From positions 1,116,001 to 1,180,000 of the forward strand of contig NZ_JAFJMJ010000003.1 in the NCBI RefSeq assembly GCF_017309385.1: 64,000 nt of DNA. Direction: 5' to 3'. The stretch is from Amycolatopsis sp. 195334CR (GTDB lineage: Bacteria; Actinomycetota; Actinomycetes; Mycobacteriales; Pseudonocardiaceae). Of this stretch, positions 1 to 12,067 are shown one piece after another. The notes below the pieces were generated by a model. That model was not told where the DNA came from. It searched no databases and worked only from the letters and a program-made list of their open reading frames with translations. The position numbers were made by a program, and so were the translations under genes. The stretch's first letter is position 1. Each line of letters begins with the position of its first letter.

Positions 1-843
1 TACCTGCCCCGGATCGCCGCGGGCGAGTTGCACTTCTCGATCGGCTACTCCGAACCCGGCGCCGGCACCGACCTGGCCTCGCTGAGCACCCGCGCGGTCC
101 GCGACGGCGACGAGTACGTGATCAACGGCCAGAAGATGTGGACCAGCCTGATCGAGTACGCCGACTACGTCTGGCTCGCCGTGCGCACCGATCCCGAGGC
201 GAAAAAGCACCGCGGCATCAGCATCCTGGTCGTACCCACCACCGCCGAGGGCTTCTCCTGGACCAAGGTCCGCACGGTCGCGGGCCCCGGCACCAGCGCG
301 ACGTACTACTCGGACGTGCGCGTACCGGTCAGCGCGCGGATCGCCGAGGAGAACAAGGGCTGGCCGCTGATCACCAACCAGCTCAACCACGAACGCGTCG
401 CGCTGACCTCCGCCGCCCCGATCCGCACCGCGCTCGCCGAGGTGCGGGAGTGGGCGCAGAAGACCCAGGCCCCGGACGGGCGGCGGGTGATCGACGCCGA
501 GTGGGTCCGGTTGCACCTGGCCCGCGTGCACGCCCACGCCGACTACCTCAAGCTGCGCAACTGGAAGATCGCCTGGGCCGCCGCCGAACAGGAGCTCGGC
601 CCCGGCGAGGCCTCGGCGACCAAGGTGTTCGGCACCGAGTTCGCGCTGGAGGCTTACCGGTTGCTGATGGAGGTGCTCGGTGCCGGTGCCGTGGTGCGCG
701 AGGGTTCACCGGGCGCGCTGCTGCACGGCCGGATCGAACGCCTGCACCGCTCCGCGCTGATCCTCACCTTCGGCGGTGGCACCAACGAGGTGCAGCGCGA
801 CCTGATCGCCGCCACCACGCTCGGCCTGCCGGTCACGCGCTGA
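1..843 (+). CDS. Acyl-CoA dehydrogenase (5' end outside window)
   Basis: The reading frame is open from base 1, so the N-terminal part of the protein lies before the window. What remains (about 280 residues) is the middle and C-terminal part of an FAD-dependent acyl-CoA dehydrogenase, which oxidises acyl-CoA to the 2,3-enoyl-CoA. The flavin-binding stretch GYSEPGAGTDLASL and KMWTS follows the family pattern, and the C-terminus carries the FGGGTNEVQRDLI motif with the Glu typical of the catalytic subunit in actinobacterial steroid-type enzymes. A second, shorter acyl-CoA dehydrogenase starts 13 bp downstream. Such adjacent unequal pairs form alpha2beta2 heterotetramers in steroid or cholesterol side-chain degradation (FadE26-FadE27 type). 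Assignment to that pathway is inference; the substrate cannot be read from the sequence. Confidence 0.9.
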   Translation, partial: YLPRIAAGELHFSIGYSEPGAGTDLASLSTRAVRDGDEYVINGQKMWTSLIEYADYVWLAVRTDPEAKKHRGISILVVPTTAEGFSWTKVRTVAGPGTSATYYSDVRVPVSARIAEENKGWPLITNQLNHERVALTSAAPIRTALAEVREWAQKTQAPDGRRVIDAEWVRLHLARVHAHADYLKLRNWKIAWAAAEQELGPGEASATKVFGTEFALEAYRLLMEVLGAGAVVREGSPGALLHGRIERLHRSALILTFGGGTNEVQRDLIAATTLGLPVTR

Positions 844-856
844 AAGGGGACGCCAG

Positions 857-1918
857 ATGGACTTCTCGCTGACCGAGGCGCAGCGCGACCTCGGCGGGCT
901 CACCCGCCGCATCCTCGCCGGGAAACTGGACCCGAAGTCGTGGGAACCCCACGGTTCCGGCGGTTTCGACCGTGCACTGTGGACAGAGCTGGCCCGGGCG
1001 GGCATTCTCGACGCCGCCCTGCCGTCGGCTGCCGGGGGCGGTGGTTTCGGCCTGCTGGAGCAGTGCTCGGTGCTGATCGAGCTCGGCCGCATGGTGGCCC
1101 CCGTGCCGTACCTTCCCAGCATCACCATGGCCGCCTCCGCACTGGCCGAGTTCGGCGCCGGCAAGCAGTTGGAGACCCTGGTGCCGGTCCTGCGCGGCGA
1201 GCGGGTGCTGACCGCGGCGGTGCCCGACGCCGGTGACCCCGCCGCCTTCACCGCCGAACCCGACGGCGACGGCTGGCGCCTCACCGGCGCGCAGACCGCC
1301 GTCCCCGCCGCCGTCTTCGCCGACGCCCTGCTGATCGCCGCCGGTGACGCGGTTTTTGTGGTCGACCGGGACGCGGCGGAGATCTCCGCGCAGGAGGTCG
1401 TCGACCGCGGCGACGCGGGTCTCGTCGAACTCGACGCCGTCCACGTCGACGCCTCGGCCCGGCTCGGCGGCACCGGGGTCGCCGAGTGGATCCGCCTGCG
1501 CGGTACCACCGGCCTGTGCGCGTACCAGCTCGGCACGGTCGAGCGCGCACTGGAGATGACCACCGAGTACGCCAAGGAGCGCAAGCAGTTCGACAACGTC
1601 ATCGCCTCCTTCCAGGCCGTCCGGCAACGCCTCGCCGACGCCTACACCGACGTGGAAGCGGTCCGCCTGACGCTGTGGCAGGCCGCCTGGCGCCTGTCCG
1701 AAGGCCTGCCCGCCGACGAGGAGGTGGCCACCGCCAAGTTCTGGGCGGCCGAAGCCGGGCACCGGGTCGCGCACACCGCGGTGCACCTGCACGGCGGGAT
1801 CGGCATCGACGTGGACTACCCGCTGCACCGGTATTTCGTGGCGGCCAAACGCGCGGAATTCACCCTCGGCGGCGCCACCGCGCAACTGCGGCGGCTCGGT
1901 GACCTGATCTCCGGCTGA
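857..1918 (+). CDS. Acyl-CoA dehydrogenase, probable partner subunit
   Basis: This 353-residue protein is an acyl-CoA dehydrogenase family member. The N-terminal helical domain is recognisable (MDFSLTEAQRDL, then ALWTELARAGILDAALP), and the C-terminal domain has the HLHGGIGIDVDYPLHRYF motif. The middle flavin-binding beta domain is poorly conserved, and the protein is shorter than the 380-400 residues usual for a homotetrameric enzyme. Both features are typical of the beta subunit in alpha2beta2 dehydrogenases of the FadE27/FadE29 kind. It starts 13 bp after the preceding dehydrogenase with AAAGGGGAC upstream of the ATG, so the two are very likely one operon and one complex. The physiological substrate is unknown. 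Confidence 0.88.
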   Translation: MDFSLTEAQRDLGGLTRRILAGKLDPKSWEPHGSGGFDRALWTELARAGILDAALPSAAGGGGFGLLEQCSVLIELGRMVAPVPYLPSITMAASALAEFGAGKQLETLVPVLRGERVLTAAVPDAGDPAAFTAEPDGDGWRLTGAQTAVPAAVFADALLIAAGDAVFVVDRDAAEISAQEVVDRGDAGLVELDAVHVDASARLGGTGVAEWIRLRGTTGLCAYQLGTVERALEMTTEYAKERKQFDNVIASFQAVRQRLADAYTDVEAVRLTLWQAAWRLSEGLPADEEVATAKFWAAEAGHRVAHTAVHLHGGIGIDVDYPLHRYFVAAKRAEFTLGGATAQLRRLGDLISG

Positions 1919-1974
1919 GACCAGTATCTGGGAGCTGTGGCAGGATTCCGCGGCTTCGTGCTCCCCTGAGTCGG

Positions 1975-2979
1975 GTGAACACACTGCCGATCTTGGATCT
2001 GTCCCGTTTCCGGGTGCCGAGGCAGCGGGAACGATTCCTGGCCGAACTGCGCCACGCCGCGCACGAAGTCGGTTTCTTCTACCTCGTCGGACACGGCGTC
2101 GCCCCGGAAACCACCCAGGCGGTCGTCGATTCGGCGCGGCGGTTCTTCGCCCTGCCCCAGGCGCAGCGGCTGGAAATCGAGAATGTGCATTCTCCCCAAT
2201 TCCGCGGGTACACGCGCACCGGCACGGAGCACACCGCCGGTGGCGCGGACTGGCGCGAGCAACTCGACATCGGCCCCGAGCGGCCCGCGCTGGACCTGAC
2301 CGAGAGCGATCCCCCGTACCTGCGCCTGATCGGCCCGAACCAGTGGCCGTCGGCGTTGCCCGAACTGCGGGACGTGGTGCTGCTCTGGCAGTCCGAGGCG
2401 CTGCGCGTCGCCCGTGAGGTGCTGCGGGCACTGGCCGTCGCGCTCGGCCAGGAACTGACGTATTTCGACCGCTGGTTCGACGCGGAAGCGGCGGTGCACC
2501 TGAAGGTGGTGCACTACCCGCCCCGCGAACCCGGTGGCACCGACCAGGGCGTCGGTTCGCACAAGGACTACGGTTTCCTCGCTCTCCTGCAACAGGACGA
2601 AGTCGGCGGCCTCCAGGTCCAGACCGCGGACGGTGCCTGGATCGACGCCACCCCGATCCCGGACAGTTTTGTGGTGAACATCGGCGAAATGCTGGAAATC
2701 GCCACGAACGGCTACCTGCGCGCGACACAGCACCGCGTCCTCAGCCCACCCGCCGAGGTCGATCGTTATTCCATCCCCTTTTTCCTCGCCCCGCGCCTGG
2801 ACGCGGTGATCGAGCCGATCGACCTACCGCCCGACCTGGCCGCCGCCGCCCGCGGCGTCACCCAGGACGAGAACAACCCGCTTCTGGCCGCCTACGGGGA
2901 AAACGCGTTGCTCGGCTGGCTGCGCTCACACCCCCGCGTCGCCGACCGCTGGTGGCTCACCGCGGCCGAGCAGCACTGA
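1975..2979 (+). CDS. Isopenicillin N synthase-like 2-oxoglutarate/Fe(II) oxygenase
   Basis: A 334-residue member of the isopenicillin N synthase/2OG-Fe(II) dioxygenase superfamily, starting at GTG. The N-terminal DIOX_N segment runs from about residue 4 (LPILDLSRF) and includes GFFYLVGHGV. The jelly-roll core has the iron triad His196-x-Asp198 (in SHKDYG) and His253 (ATQHRV), with Arg264-x-Ser266 (DRYSIPFF) for the 2-oxoglutarate carboxylate. All ligands are present, so it should be active. The family hydroxylates, desaturates or cyclises small molecules; nothing here identifies the substrate. It follows the dehydrogenase pair by 56 bp on the same strand and may have its own promoter. It ends 7 bp from the convergent acetyltransferase gene. 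Confidence 0.85.
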   Translation: MNTLPILDLSRFRVPRQRERFLAELRHAAHEVGFFYLVGHGVAPETTQAVVDSARRFFALPQAQRLEIENVHSPQFRGYTRTGTEHTAGGADWREQLDIGPERPALDLTESDPPYLRLIGPNQWPSALPELRDVVLLWQSEALRVAREVLRALAVALGQELTYFDRWFDAEAAVHLKVVHYPPREPGGTDQGVGSHKDYGFLALLQQDEVGGLQVQTADGAWIDATPIPDSFVVNIGEMLEIATNGYLRATQHRVLSPPAEVDRYSIPFFLAPRLDAVIEPIDLPPDLAAAARGVTQDENNPLLAAYGENALLGWLRSHPRVADRWWLTAAEQH

Positions 2980-2986
2980 ACCCCGC

Positions 2987-5698
<2,712 letters not shown>

Positions 5699-5700
5699 CC

Positions 5701-6873
5701 TCAGTCCCTCGGATCGTCCGGATCGAGCCCGTGCAAGGGAAAGACCGCGCGCCGGGTGTCGCGGATGGCGATGTCCACCGGATCGTCCTGCCCGTCGCCC
5801 CACGGGCGGTGGGTGGTGTCGGCCTCGTCGGTCATCTTCAACGGCAGCTCGGCCTCGGGCGCGGCCCGGCTCACCGTGTCCCGCCACCCCGGCGGCAACG
5901 GGGTTTCCGGGCTCACGTCGCGGTCGAGCACGGTGGCCAGCAAGTGCGTCCACGACCGCGGCACCACGCGGATCAGCTGGTAACCACCACCGCCGACGGC
6001 CAGCCACTTGCCCCCTGCGTACCGCTGCGCCAGCTCGCGCAGCGTCCGGTAGATCTCGCGGTGCCCGTCGACCGAGAGCGACAGGTCGGCCAGCGGATCC
6101 TCCTCGTGCGAGTCCACCCCGCACTGCGTGACCAGCAGCTGCGGCTGGAACTGCTCCAGCAGCGACGGCACGATCGCGTGGAACGCGCGCAACCACCCGG
6201 GATCCCGCGTGTGCGGCGGCAGCGGGATGTTCACCGAGGTGCCCTCGGCCCCCTCCGCTCCGGTCTCCGCCGAGTAGCCGGTGCCGGGCCACAACGTGAA
6301 CGGGTGCTGGTGCAGCGAGACGGTCAGCACCCGCGGGTCGTTGTAGAAGGCCGCCTGCACCCCGTCACCGTGGTGCACGTCGGTGTCCACGTACGCGATC
6401 CGGTCGAACCCGTGGTCCAGCAGCCACGAGATCGCGATCGAGCAGTCGTTGTAGACGCAGAAGCCGGCGGCCCGGTCGGGCATCGCGTGGTGCAGCCCGC
6501 CCGCGATGCTGACCGCGCGATCGGCCTCGCCCTCGGCCAGCTTGCGCGCGCCGAGCAGGGTGGAGCCGACCACCAGCGCCGCCGAGTCGTGCATCCCCGA
6601 GAACACCGGGTTGTCGGTGGTCCCGAGCCCGTGCCCGACGTCCCAGCCGACCATCGGCGCCTGCTTGACCGCCTCCAGGTACTCGGGCACGTGGATCCGG
6701 TACAGCTCTTTCTCCGTGGCCGCCTCCGGCACCAGCAACTCGACGTCCTCGAGCACGCCCAGCTCACGGGCGAGCCGGATGGTCAGCTCCAGGCGGACCG
6801 GGTTGAACGGGTGCTCACCACCCAGGTCGTAGCCCAGTAGCGCGGGATCCCAGACGACGGCGGAGGGGTGCAT
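5701..6873 (-). CDS. acuC: AcuC-type lysine deacetylase (class I HDAC family)
   Basis: A 390-residue histone-deacetylase-family enzyme of the acetoin-utilisation AcuC group. It removes acetyl groups from lysines, classically from acetyl-CoA synthetase. The active site is complete: His128-His129 (GGLHHAMP), zinc ligands Asp165 and His167 (DTDVHHGDG), the third ligand Asp254 (CGVDSHEEDP) and the transition-state Tyr298 (GGGGYQ). Its length matches the family. It is the first gene of a two-gene minus-strand unit; its stop lies 2 bp before the ATG of the GNAT/ligase-like acetyltransferase. Writer and eraser of the same modification therefore appear co-transcribed, as in the acuABC idea of Bacillus but with an actinobacterial Pat. 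Confidence 0.92.
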   Translation of the reverse strand: MHPSAVVWDPALLGYDLGGEHPFNPVRLELTIRLARELGVLEDVELLVPEAATEKELYRIHVPEYLEAVKQAPMVGWDVGHGLGTTDNPVFSGMHDSAALVVGSTLLGARKLAEGEADRAVSIAGGLHHAMPDRAAGFCVYNDCSIAISWLLDHGFDRIAYVDTDVHHGDGVQAAFYNDPRVLTVSLHQHPFTLWPGTGYSAETGAEGAEGTSVNIPLPPHTRDPGWLRAFHAIVPSLLEQFQPQLLVTQCGVDSHEEDPLADLSLSVDGHREIYRTLRELAQRYAGGKWLAVGGGGYQLIRVVPRSWTHLLATVLDRDVSPETPLPPGWRDTVSRAAPEAELPLKMTDEADTTHRPWGDGQDDPVDIAIRDTRRAVFPLHGLDPDDPRD

Positions 6874-6902
6874 GCCCGAAACCCTAGTGCGTGCGCGGGC
6901 GC

Positions 6903-7751
6903 TCAGCCGGGCTCGTGACCGGTGGCCGCCGGCCGTTCCGGATCACGCGACCAGTGCGACCAGGACCCGGTGTAGAGCGAGGCGGGCGCGGGGTGCCCGG
7001 CGATCTCCAGCGCGAGCACCACCGAGCTGGCGGTCACCCCCGAGCCGCAGTACGCACCGACCGGCGTGATCGTTCCCACCCCGAGGTCGGCGAAGTGGCG
7101 GGCCAGCTCCTCGGGCGTGCGCCAGTGCCCGTCGCCGTCGGAGTGCGCGCTGAACGGGGCGTTGCGCGCGCCCGGGATGTGCCCGGCCCGCGGATCGACC
7201 GGCTCCGTCTCGCCCGCGTACCGCTCCGGAGCGCGAGCGTCCAGCAGCACGCCGTCACGTGCCAGCTCGGCTGCTTCATCGGCGTTCAACACCGGCATGC
7301 CACCCGGCCGCACCACGACGTTGCCCGGTAGAGGCGCCTCTTCCTCGGTGGTCACCGGCCTGCCCTCGGCCTCCCACGCGGCGAACCCGCCATCCAGCAC
7401 GGCCACCTCGGCGTGCCCCGCCCAGCGCAGCAGCCACCAGGCCCGCGCCGCCACCGACGAGTCGGCATCGTCGTAGGCGACCACCAGCCTGCCCTCGTCC
7501 ACCCCGGCCAGGCGCAGTGCTTCCTGCAGCGCGGTGGGCTCGGGCAGCGGGTGCCTGCCGCCCTCCCCCGGCGGCGCGGCCAGCGCGGTGTCGAGATCGG
7601 CGAACACGGCCGAGGGGATGTGCCCGGCACGGAACGACTCGACCCCGGGAGGCCCGGCGAGACGCCAGCGGACATCCAATACGGTGGGTCGCGAATCGAG
7701 CGGGCCGTCCAGCAGGCCGGCCAGCTCCGCGGTCGTGATCAAGGGGGACAT
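6903..7751 (-). CDS. Sulfurtransferase (thiosulfate/3-mercaptopyruvate type, two rhodanese domains)
   Basis: A 282-residue protein with two rhodanese domains. The first (about residues 15-130) lacks the catalytic Cys: it has AYDDADSSV where the active loop would be. The second (about 155-270) carries Cys235 in the loop CGSGVTA, the form typical of 3-mercaptopyruvate-type sulfurtransferases. It transfers sulfane sulfur to thiols or cyanide in the cytoplasm. It ends 29 bp before acuC, on the same strand and upstream of it, so cotranscription with acuC is possible but not shown. It is divergent from ideR, with 126 bp between the two starts. Confidence 0.9.
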   Translation of the reverse strand: MSPLITTAELAGLLDGPLDSRPTVLDVRWRLAGPPGVESFRAGHIPSAVFADLDTALAAPPGEGGRHPLPEPTALQEALRLAGVDEGRLVVAYDDADSSVAARAWWLLRWAGHAEVAVLDGGFAAWEAEGRPVTTEEEAPLPGNVVVRPGGMPVLNADEAAELARDGVLLDARAPERYAGETEPVDPRAGHIPGARNAPFSAHSDGDGHWRTPEELARHFADLGVGTITPVGAYCGSGVTASSVVLALEIAGHPAPASLYTGSWSHWSRDPERPAATGHEPG

Positions 7752-7877
7752 GCGGCCATCTTCCAGCAGGCAGGGCGGCCCGCGCAGCCCGGCCGCCCGA
7801 CCGGGGATTTCCAGGTCACCTGCCGTAGTCGTCGGGGAAAGCGACTACCATGAGGGACGCGGACGAAGGGGACAGAA

Positions 7878-8573
7878 GTGAACGAGCTCATCGACACCAC
7901 AGAGATGTACCTGCGCACGATCTACGAGCTCGAGGAAGAGGGCGTCGTTCCGCTGCGCGCCCGCATCGCCGAGCGTCTCCAGCAGAGTGGCCCCACGGTG
8001 AGTCAGACGGTCGCCAGGATGGAACGCGACGGCCTGGTCATCGTCGCCGACGACCGGCACCTCAAGCTCACCGATCACGGCCGTGAGCTGGCGATCGCGG
8101 TCATGCGCAAGCACCGCCTCGCCGAACGCCTGCTGCTCGACGTGATCGGCCTCGAGTGGGAGCACGTGCACAAGGAAGCGTGCCGCTGGGAGCACGTGAT
8201 GAGCGAGGCGGTCGAGCGCAAGCTGGTCAAGCTGCTCAACAACCCGACCACCTCCCCGTACGGCAACCCGATCCCCGGCCTGGACAAGCTGGGCGCCGGT
8301 GACCCGGCCCCCGACGCCGAGGCCGACCTGGTCCGCCTGGACGAGTTCGCCCGCGCCGGTGGCGGCAAGGTGGAGATCCGCCGGATCGCCGAGCACGTGC
8401 AGCAGGACGAAACCCTGATGACCGAGCTGAACTCGGTCGGCCTGGTCCCCGGCCAGACGGTCAGCGTGAGCCGGGCCAACGGCGCCGGTTCCACCATCGA
8501 GATCACCGGCGAGAGCATCAGCGTCCAGGTCGCGCCCTCGGTCCTGCACGCGGTACTGGCGCAGGCACGGTGA
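7878..8573 (+). CDS. ideR: Iron-dependent repressor IdeR (DtxR family)
   Basis: A 231-residue DtxR-family repressor. The N-terminal winged helix (residues 1-70, with [17 protein letters not shown] as recognition region) is followed by the metal-binding dimerisation domain and a C-terminal SH3-like domain (about 150-226). All metal ligands fall at the positions known for DtxR/IdeR: Met10, Cys102, Glu105, His106 for one site and His79, Glu83, His98 for the other, so this is a genuine Fe(II)-sensing IdeR rather than a manganese paralogue. The start is GTG; an alternative -10-like TACCAT lies at 7846-7851. Its last codon overlaps the galK start by 4 bp (GTGA), so the two are translationally coupled. 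A dtxR-galE linkage is known in corynebacteria. Confidence 0.95.
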   Translation: MNELIDTTEMYLRTIYELEEEGVVPLRARIAERLQQSGPTVSQTVARMERDGLVIVADDRHLKLTDHGRELAIAVMRKHRLAERLLLDVIGLEWEHVHKEACRWEHVMSEAVERKLVKLLNNPTTSPYGNPIPGLDKLGAGDPAPDAEADLVRLDEFARAGGGKVEIRRIAEHVQQDETLMTELNSVGLVPGQTVSVSRANGAGSTIEITGESISVQVAPSVLHAVLAQAR

Positions 8574-9757
8574 GCGCGGCCAGTGACGCCGCCGCCACGT
8601 TCCGCTCACTGCACGGGAAGGAGCCCATCGGGGTTTTCTCCGCCCCCGGCCGGGTGAACCTGATCGGGGAGCACACCGACTACAACGACGGGTTCGTGCT
8701 CCCCTTCGCCCTGCCGCACCGGCTCGCCGCCGCCGTCGCGCCGCGTGACGACGAGCAGCTCACCGTGGCCACCCTTGGCTCGGATGGCCGGGTGCAGCAG
8801 GCCGACCCGATGAACATCCCGACGCTCGAGCCGGGCCAGCTCGAAGGCTGGGCCGCGTACCCGGCCGGTGTCGCCTGGGTGCTGCGCTCGCAGGGCTACG
8901 AGCGCGGCGCCGACATCGTGCTCGCCGGCGACGTGCCCACCGGAGCCGGGCTGTCCTCCTCGGCCGCCCTGGAATGTGCCGTGGCCCTCGCCCTGCTCGG
9001 CGCGGCCGGTGAACCCGACCCCGACGAGCACCGCCGCACCGAGATCGCCCGCCTCGCCCAGCGCGCCGAGAACGAGTTCGTCGGCGTACCGACCGGCGTG
9101 CTCGACCAGACCGCCTCGATGCGCTGCGTCGACGGCTGCACGCTGTTCCTGGACGTGCGTTCCGGCGAGATCGAGCAGGTCCCCTTCGACGCCGAGGCGG
9201 CCGGGCTGCGCGTGCTGGTGATCGACACCCGCGCCAAGCACACCCTCGCCGATTCCGGCTACGGCGACCGCCGCCGCGGCACCGAACGCGCCGCCGACCT
9301 GCTCGGCCTCAAGGCCCTGCGCGACATCGAGCCGGACGGCCTCGACCACGCACTGGCCCGGTTGCCCGAGGAACTGCGCCCGCTGGTGCGGCACGTGGTC
9401 ACCGAGAACCAGCGCGTGCTCGACGTGGTCGCCCTGCTCAAGGCCGGTCGCCTGGCCGAGATCGGCCCTTCGCTGGACGCCTCCCACGTCAGCATGCGTG
9501 ACGACTACCGGATCTCCTGCCCGGAACTCGACGTCGCCGTCGAGTCGGCCCGCGCGGCGGGCGCACTGGGTGCCCGGATGACCGGCGGTGGCTTCGGCGG
9601 CTCGGCGATCGCGCTGGTGCCCGAGGCCGAACTGGCCAAGGTCGAGGCGAACGTCAAGGCCGAGTTCGAGCGCGCGGAGTTCAAGGCACCCCGCACGTTC
9701 GTCGCCGTGCCGTCGCCCGGCGCGCACCAGGACCCGCCCAGCACCTGGGCCGGGTAA
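8570..9757 (+). CDS. galK: Galactokinase
   Basis: A 395-residue GHMP kinase that phosphorylates galactose at C1 with ATP, the first step of the Leloir pathway. The galactose signature [15 protein letters not shown] is at residues 27-41, the ATP-binding GHMP motif [11 protein letters not shown] lies around residue 125, and the C-terminal motif [12 protein letters not shown] near residue 340. The GTG start overlaps the ideR stop (GTGA), so expression is probably coupled to that of the iron regulator. galE follows after 92 bp. A uridylyltransferase gene (galT) is not present in the window. Confidence 0.95.
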   Translation: MSAASDAAATFRSLHGKEPIGVFSAPGRVNLIGEHTDYNDGFVLPFALPHRLAAAVAPRDDEQLTVATLGSDGRVQQADPMNIPTLEPGQLEGWAAYPAGVAWVLRSQGYERGADIVLAGDVPTGAGLSSSAALECAVALALLGAAGEPDPDEHRRTEIARLAQRAENEFVGVPTGVLDQTASMRCVDGCTLFLDVRSGEIEQVPFDAEAAGLRVLVIDTRAKHTLADSGYGDRRRGTERAADLLGLKALRDIEPDGLDHALARLPEELRPLVRHVVTENQRVLDVVALLKAGRLAEIGPSLDASHVSMRDDYRISCPELDVAVESARAAGALGARMTGGGFGGSAIALVPEAELAKVEANVKAEFERAEFKAPRTFVAVPSPGAHQDPPSTWAG

Positions 9758-9849
9758 GGCAACCCCGGCTGCGCCGGAACGTCGGTCAGGGTGGAGACTT
9801 TCCGCCACCTGAACCCGTAACCGCACGTACTGGAAGGGCCACCGAGCAG

Positions 9850-10851
9850 ATGCCTACCGACACCCCGAACACGCCTCTGAAGCTGGTCGTCACCGGCGGC
9901 GCCGGTTATGTGGGCAGTGTCTGCACCCAGCGGCTGCTCGAGGCCGGCCACCAGGTCACCGTGGTGGACGACCTGTCCACCGGCCACGCCGACGCGGTGC
10001 CGGAAGGTGCCCGGTTCGTCGAGGGCGACGCCGCGGACACGCTGCGCACCCTGCTGGCCGAGGGCTTCGACGGCGTGCTGCACTTCGCCGCGAAGTCCCT
10101 GGTCGGCGAGTCCATGCAGGACCCGGCCCGGTACTGGCACGGCAACGTGGTCACCTCGCTGAAGCTGCTGGACGCCATGCGCGAGCACGGCACCCCCCGG
10201 CTGGTCTTCTCCTCCACCGCGGCCACCTACGGCGAGCCGGAGGTGTCGCCGATCGCGGAGACCGCCCCCACCCGGCCGACGAACACCTACGGCGCCACCA
10301 AGCTCGCCGTGGACAACGCCATCACCACCTACGCGCGGGCCCACGGCCTGGCCGCGATGAGCCTGCGGTACTTCAACGTGGCCGGCGCCTACGGCAGCAT
10401 CGGTGAGCGGCACAGCACCGAGACCCACCTGATCCCGCTGGTGCTGCAGGTGGTCACCGGTGACCGCGAGCAGATCCAGATCTACGGCGAGGACTACCCC
10501 ACCGAGGACGGCACCGCGGTCCGCGACTACATCCACGTCGCCGACCTCGCCGACGCCCACCTGCTCGCGCTGCGCCACGCCACCGCCGGTGAGCACCGCA
10601 TCTACAACCTCGGCAACGGCACCGGCTTCTCGGTGCGGCAGGTGATCGAGGCCTGCCGTGAGGTGACCGGCCACCCGGTGCCCGCCATGGTCGCCCCGCG
10701 CCGCGCCGGTGACCCGGCGGTGCTGGTGGCCGCGAGCGACCGGGCCCGCGCCGAGCTGGGCTGGCAGCCCCAGCGCGCCGACCTGACCGGCATTGTCGCC
10801 GACGCCTGGCGCTTCACCCAGGAACGCCGCGGCGCCGCGAACCCCGCCTGA
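9850..10851 (+). CDS. galE: UDP-glucose 4-epimerase
   Basis: A 333-residue extended short-chain dehydrogenase that interconverts UDP-glucose and UDP-galactose using tightly bound NAD. The Rossmann glycine motif TGGAGYVG is at residues 15-22, the catalytic pair Tyr147/Lys151 is in TYGATK, and a Ser/Thr-rich catalytic strand ([11 protein letters not shown]) precedes it. [14 protein letters not shown] sequence ([15 protein letters not shown]) is also family typical. It is the third gene of the ideR-galK-galE unit and is followed directly by a strong hairpin terminator, which marks the operon end. It could supply UDP-galactose for cell-wall galactan as well as serve galactose catabolism. Confidence 0.95.
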   Translation: MPTDTPNTPLKLVVTGGAGYVGSVCTQRLLEAGHQVTVVDDLSTGHADAVPEGARFVEGDAADTLRTLLAEGFDGVLHFAAKSLVGESMQDPARYWHGNVVTSLKLLDAMREHGTPRLVFSSTAATYGEPEVSPIAETAPTRPTNTYGATKLAVDNAITTYARAHGLAAMSLRYFNVAGAYGSIGERHSTETHLIPLVLQVVTGDREQIQIYGEDYPTEDGTAVRDYIHVADLADAHLLALRHATAGEHRIYNLGNGTGFSVRQVIEACREVTGHPVPAMVAPRRAGDPAVLVAASDRARAELGWQPQRADLTGIVADAWRFTQERRGAANPA

Positions 10852-10859
10852 GCACCCGG

Positions 10860-10890
10860 CCGGTGTCACCGCATCCCGCGGTGGCACCGG
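10860..10890 (+). terminator. Intrinsic terminator of ideR-galK-galE
   Basis: Thirteen-base arms (10860-10872 and 10878-10890) pair with one wobble around the loop ATCCC. The following sequence ATTCAGTTTTC is T-rich. It begins 8 bp after the galE stop. Confidence 0.75.
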
Positions 10891-10961
10891 ATTCAGTTTT
10901 CAAACACCATCCAACATCGCCACAGCGCACTCGGCCGGCGGCCACCAACAGCCGAGTACAA

Positions 10962-12017
10962 CTAGGCGCGGTCTGTGAAAAGGTCCAGGTCAAGCGCCGG
11001 ATTCGCGCGGCCGAGGTCAGCGAGGCGGTCCGGCGGCAGCATCGCTTCCATCGCCCTGGACAGCAGCCCCGCCAGCAGGTGCCCGGGGTCGGCGGCCAGT
11101 GCGTTGTCCACGGCCATACCCGCGAAGGTGCCGTCGCCGCGCAGGTAGCTGCTGAACGCGAGCAGGGTGGCGAACTGCGCGCGCTCCGGCGGCGGGCATT
11201 CTCGGACCAGCGTCAGCCACACCTGCTCGGCCGCCATCCCGACCTGCTCGCGCGGTCGTACCGCCACTGCGAGGCACGCGTCACGGACCTCGGTGTTCTG
11301 CATGGCGAAAACCAGGTCGAGCACGTCCTTGTCGGTCAGTTCGAGCCTGCCGCGATGGGCACGGCGGATGGCGTCCCGCACGACGGCGAAACCCTGCTCC
11401 GGCACCATCGTTCGCGAGTCCGGTTCGGCTTTGTCGGCTGCCGCGTCGAGCTGGCGGGAACGCCGGGCGATCGCCTCCGGATCGACCGCGTCCAGCCTGG
11501 CCACGCTGGCCTCCCGGCTGCTGAAGGTGACCAAACCCGCGCTCGCGGCCACCGCCGCGATCCGGCCGCCCTCGAGATCGGGCAATTCCCCACCGCAGTC
11601 CGGTTCGTGGTAGCAGTGCCACGGTTCGCCCGTGCGGATTTCCTTCAGCCACAGGAAATGCACTTCTCCCACACCGGCCACGGTGAACCGTTCTTGAGCC
11701 GCTTCAACGAATTCCTCACAGGCGAATTTGGACTCCCCGCCGATGACGAGCACGGTGACACGGAATTTGCCACTGACGATCGGCACGAATCTTTCCGCCG
11801 CGGCCAGGGCGTATTCGGGCGGCGGCAGATCGCTCCGGACGAGGTGTCCGATCGAGCCGGGGCGCCCGCGCTCACCACGGTTGTGCGCGATGACGACGAT
11901 GGAATTCGCCGGCCGGAAGCCGAGGATCGGCGAAACCGCGGCGATCAGTTCGCCGGGGTCGCTGCTGAGGTTGAGGTTGACCCGGCCCTGAGCGGCGGGG
12001 CGCGTGGACGTTGCCAT
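10962..12017 (-). CDS. DUF4192 family protein
   Basis: A 351-residue protein of the actinobacteria-specific DUF4192 family; function unknown. The N-terminal core is recognisable from RVNLNLSSDPGELIAAVSPILGFRPANSIVVIAHN, given here in part: the stretch LGFRPANSIVV and the later WLTLVRECPPPERAQFATLLAF are typical. No signal peptide or transmembrane helix is seen, so it is probably cytoplasmic. The ATG at 12017 (MATSTRP) was chosen because the frame upstream is not protein-like and runs through the DnaA boxes and the terminator of the preceding gene. Two perfect DnaA boxes lie 51-78 bp upstream of this start, which hints at control by or titration of DnaA. Alternatives for function cannot be ranked from sequence. 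Confidence 0.75.
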   Translation of the reverse strand: MATSTRPAAQGRVNLNLSSDPGELIAAVSPILGFRPANSIVVIAHNRGERGRPGSIGHLVRSDLPPPEYALAAAERFVPIVSGKFRVTVLVIGGESKFACEEFVEAAQERFTVAGVGEVHFLWLKEIRTGEPWHCYHEPDCGGELPDLEGGRIAAVAASAGLVTFSSREASVARLDAVDPEAIARRSRQLDAAADKAEPDSRTMVPEQGFAVVRDAIRRAHRGRLELTDKDVLDLVFAMQNTEVRDACLAVAVRPREQVGMAAEQVWLTLVRECPPPERAQFATLLAFSSYLRGDGTFAGMAVDNALAADPGHLLAGLLSRAMEAMLPPDRLADLGRANPALDLDLFTDRA

Positions 12018-12067
12018 GGGTCGACTGTGCGGCAAACGGCGAGGGCGTGGGGATCGAGCCGGGAAAT

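Noticed and set aside
11017..11277. Small extra frames within the DUF4192 gene and similar short frames across the window
   Set aside because: They overlap well-supported genes in other frames and have no start signals or conserved motifs.
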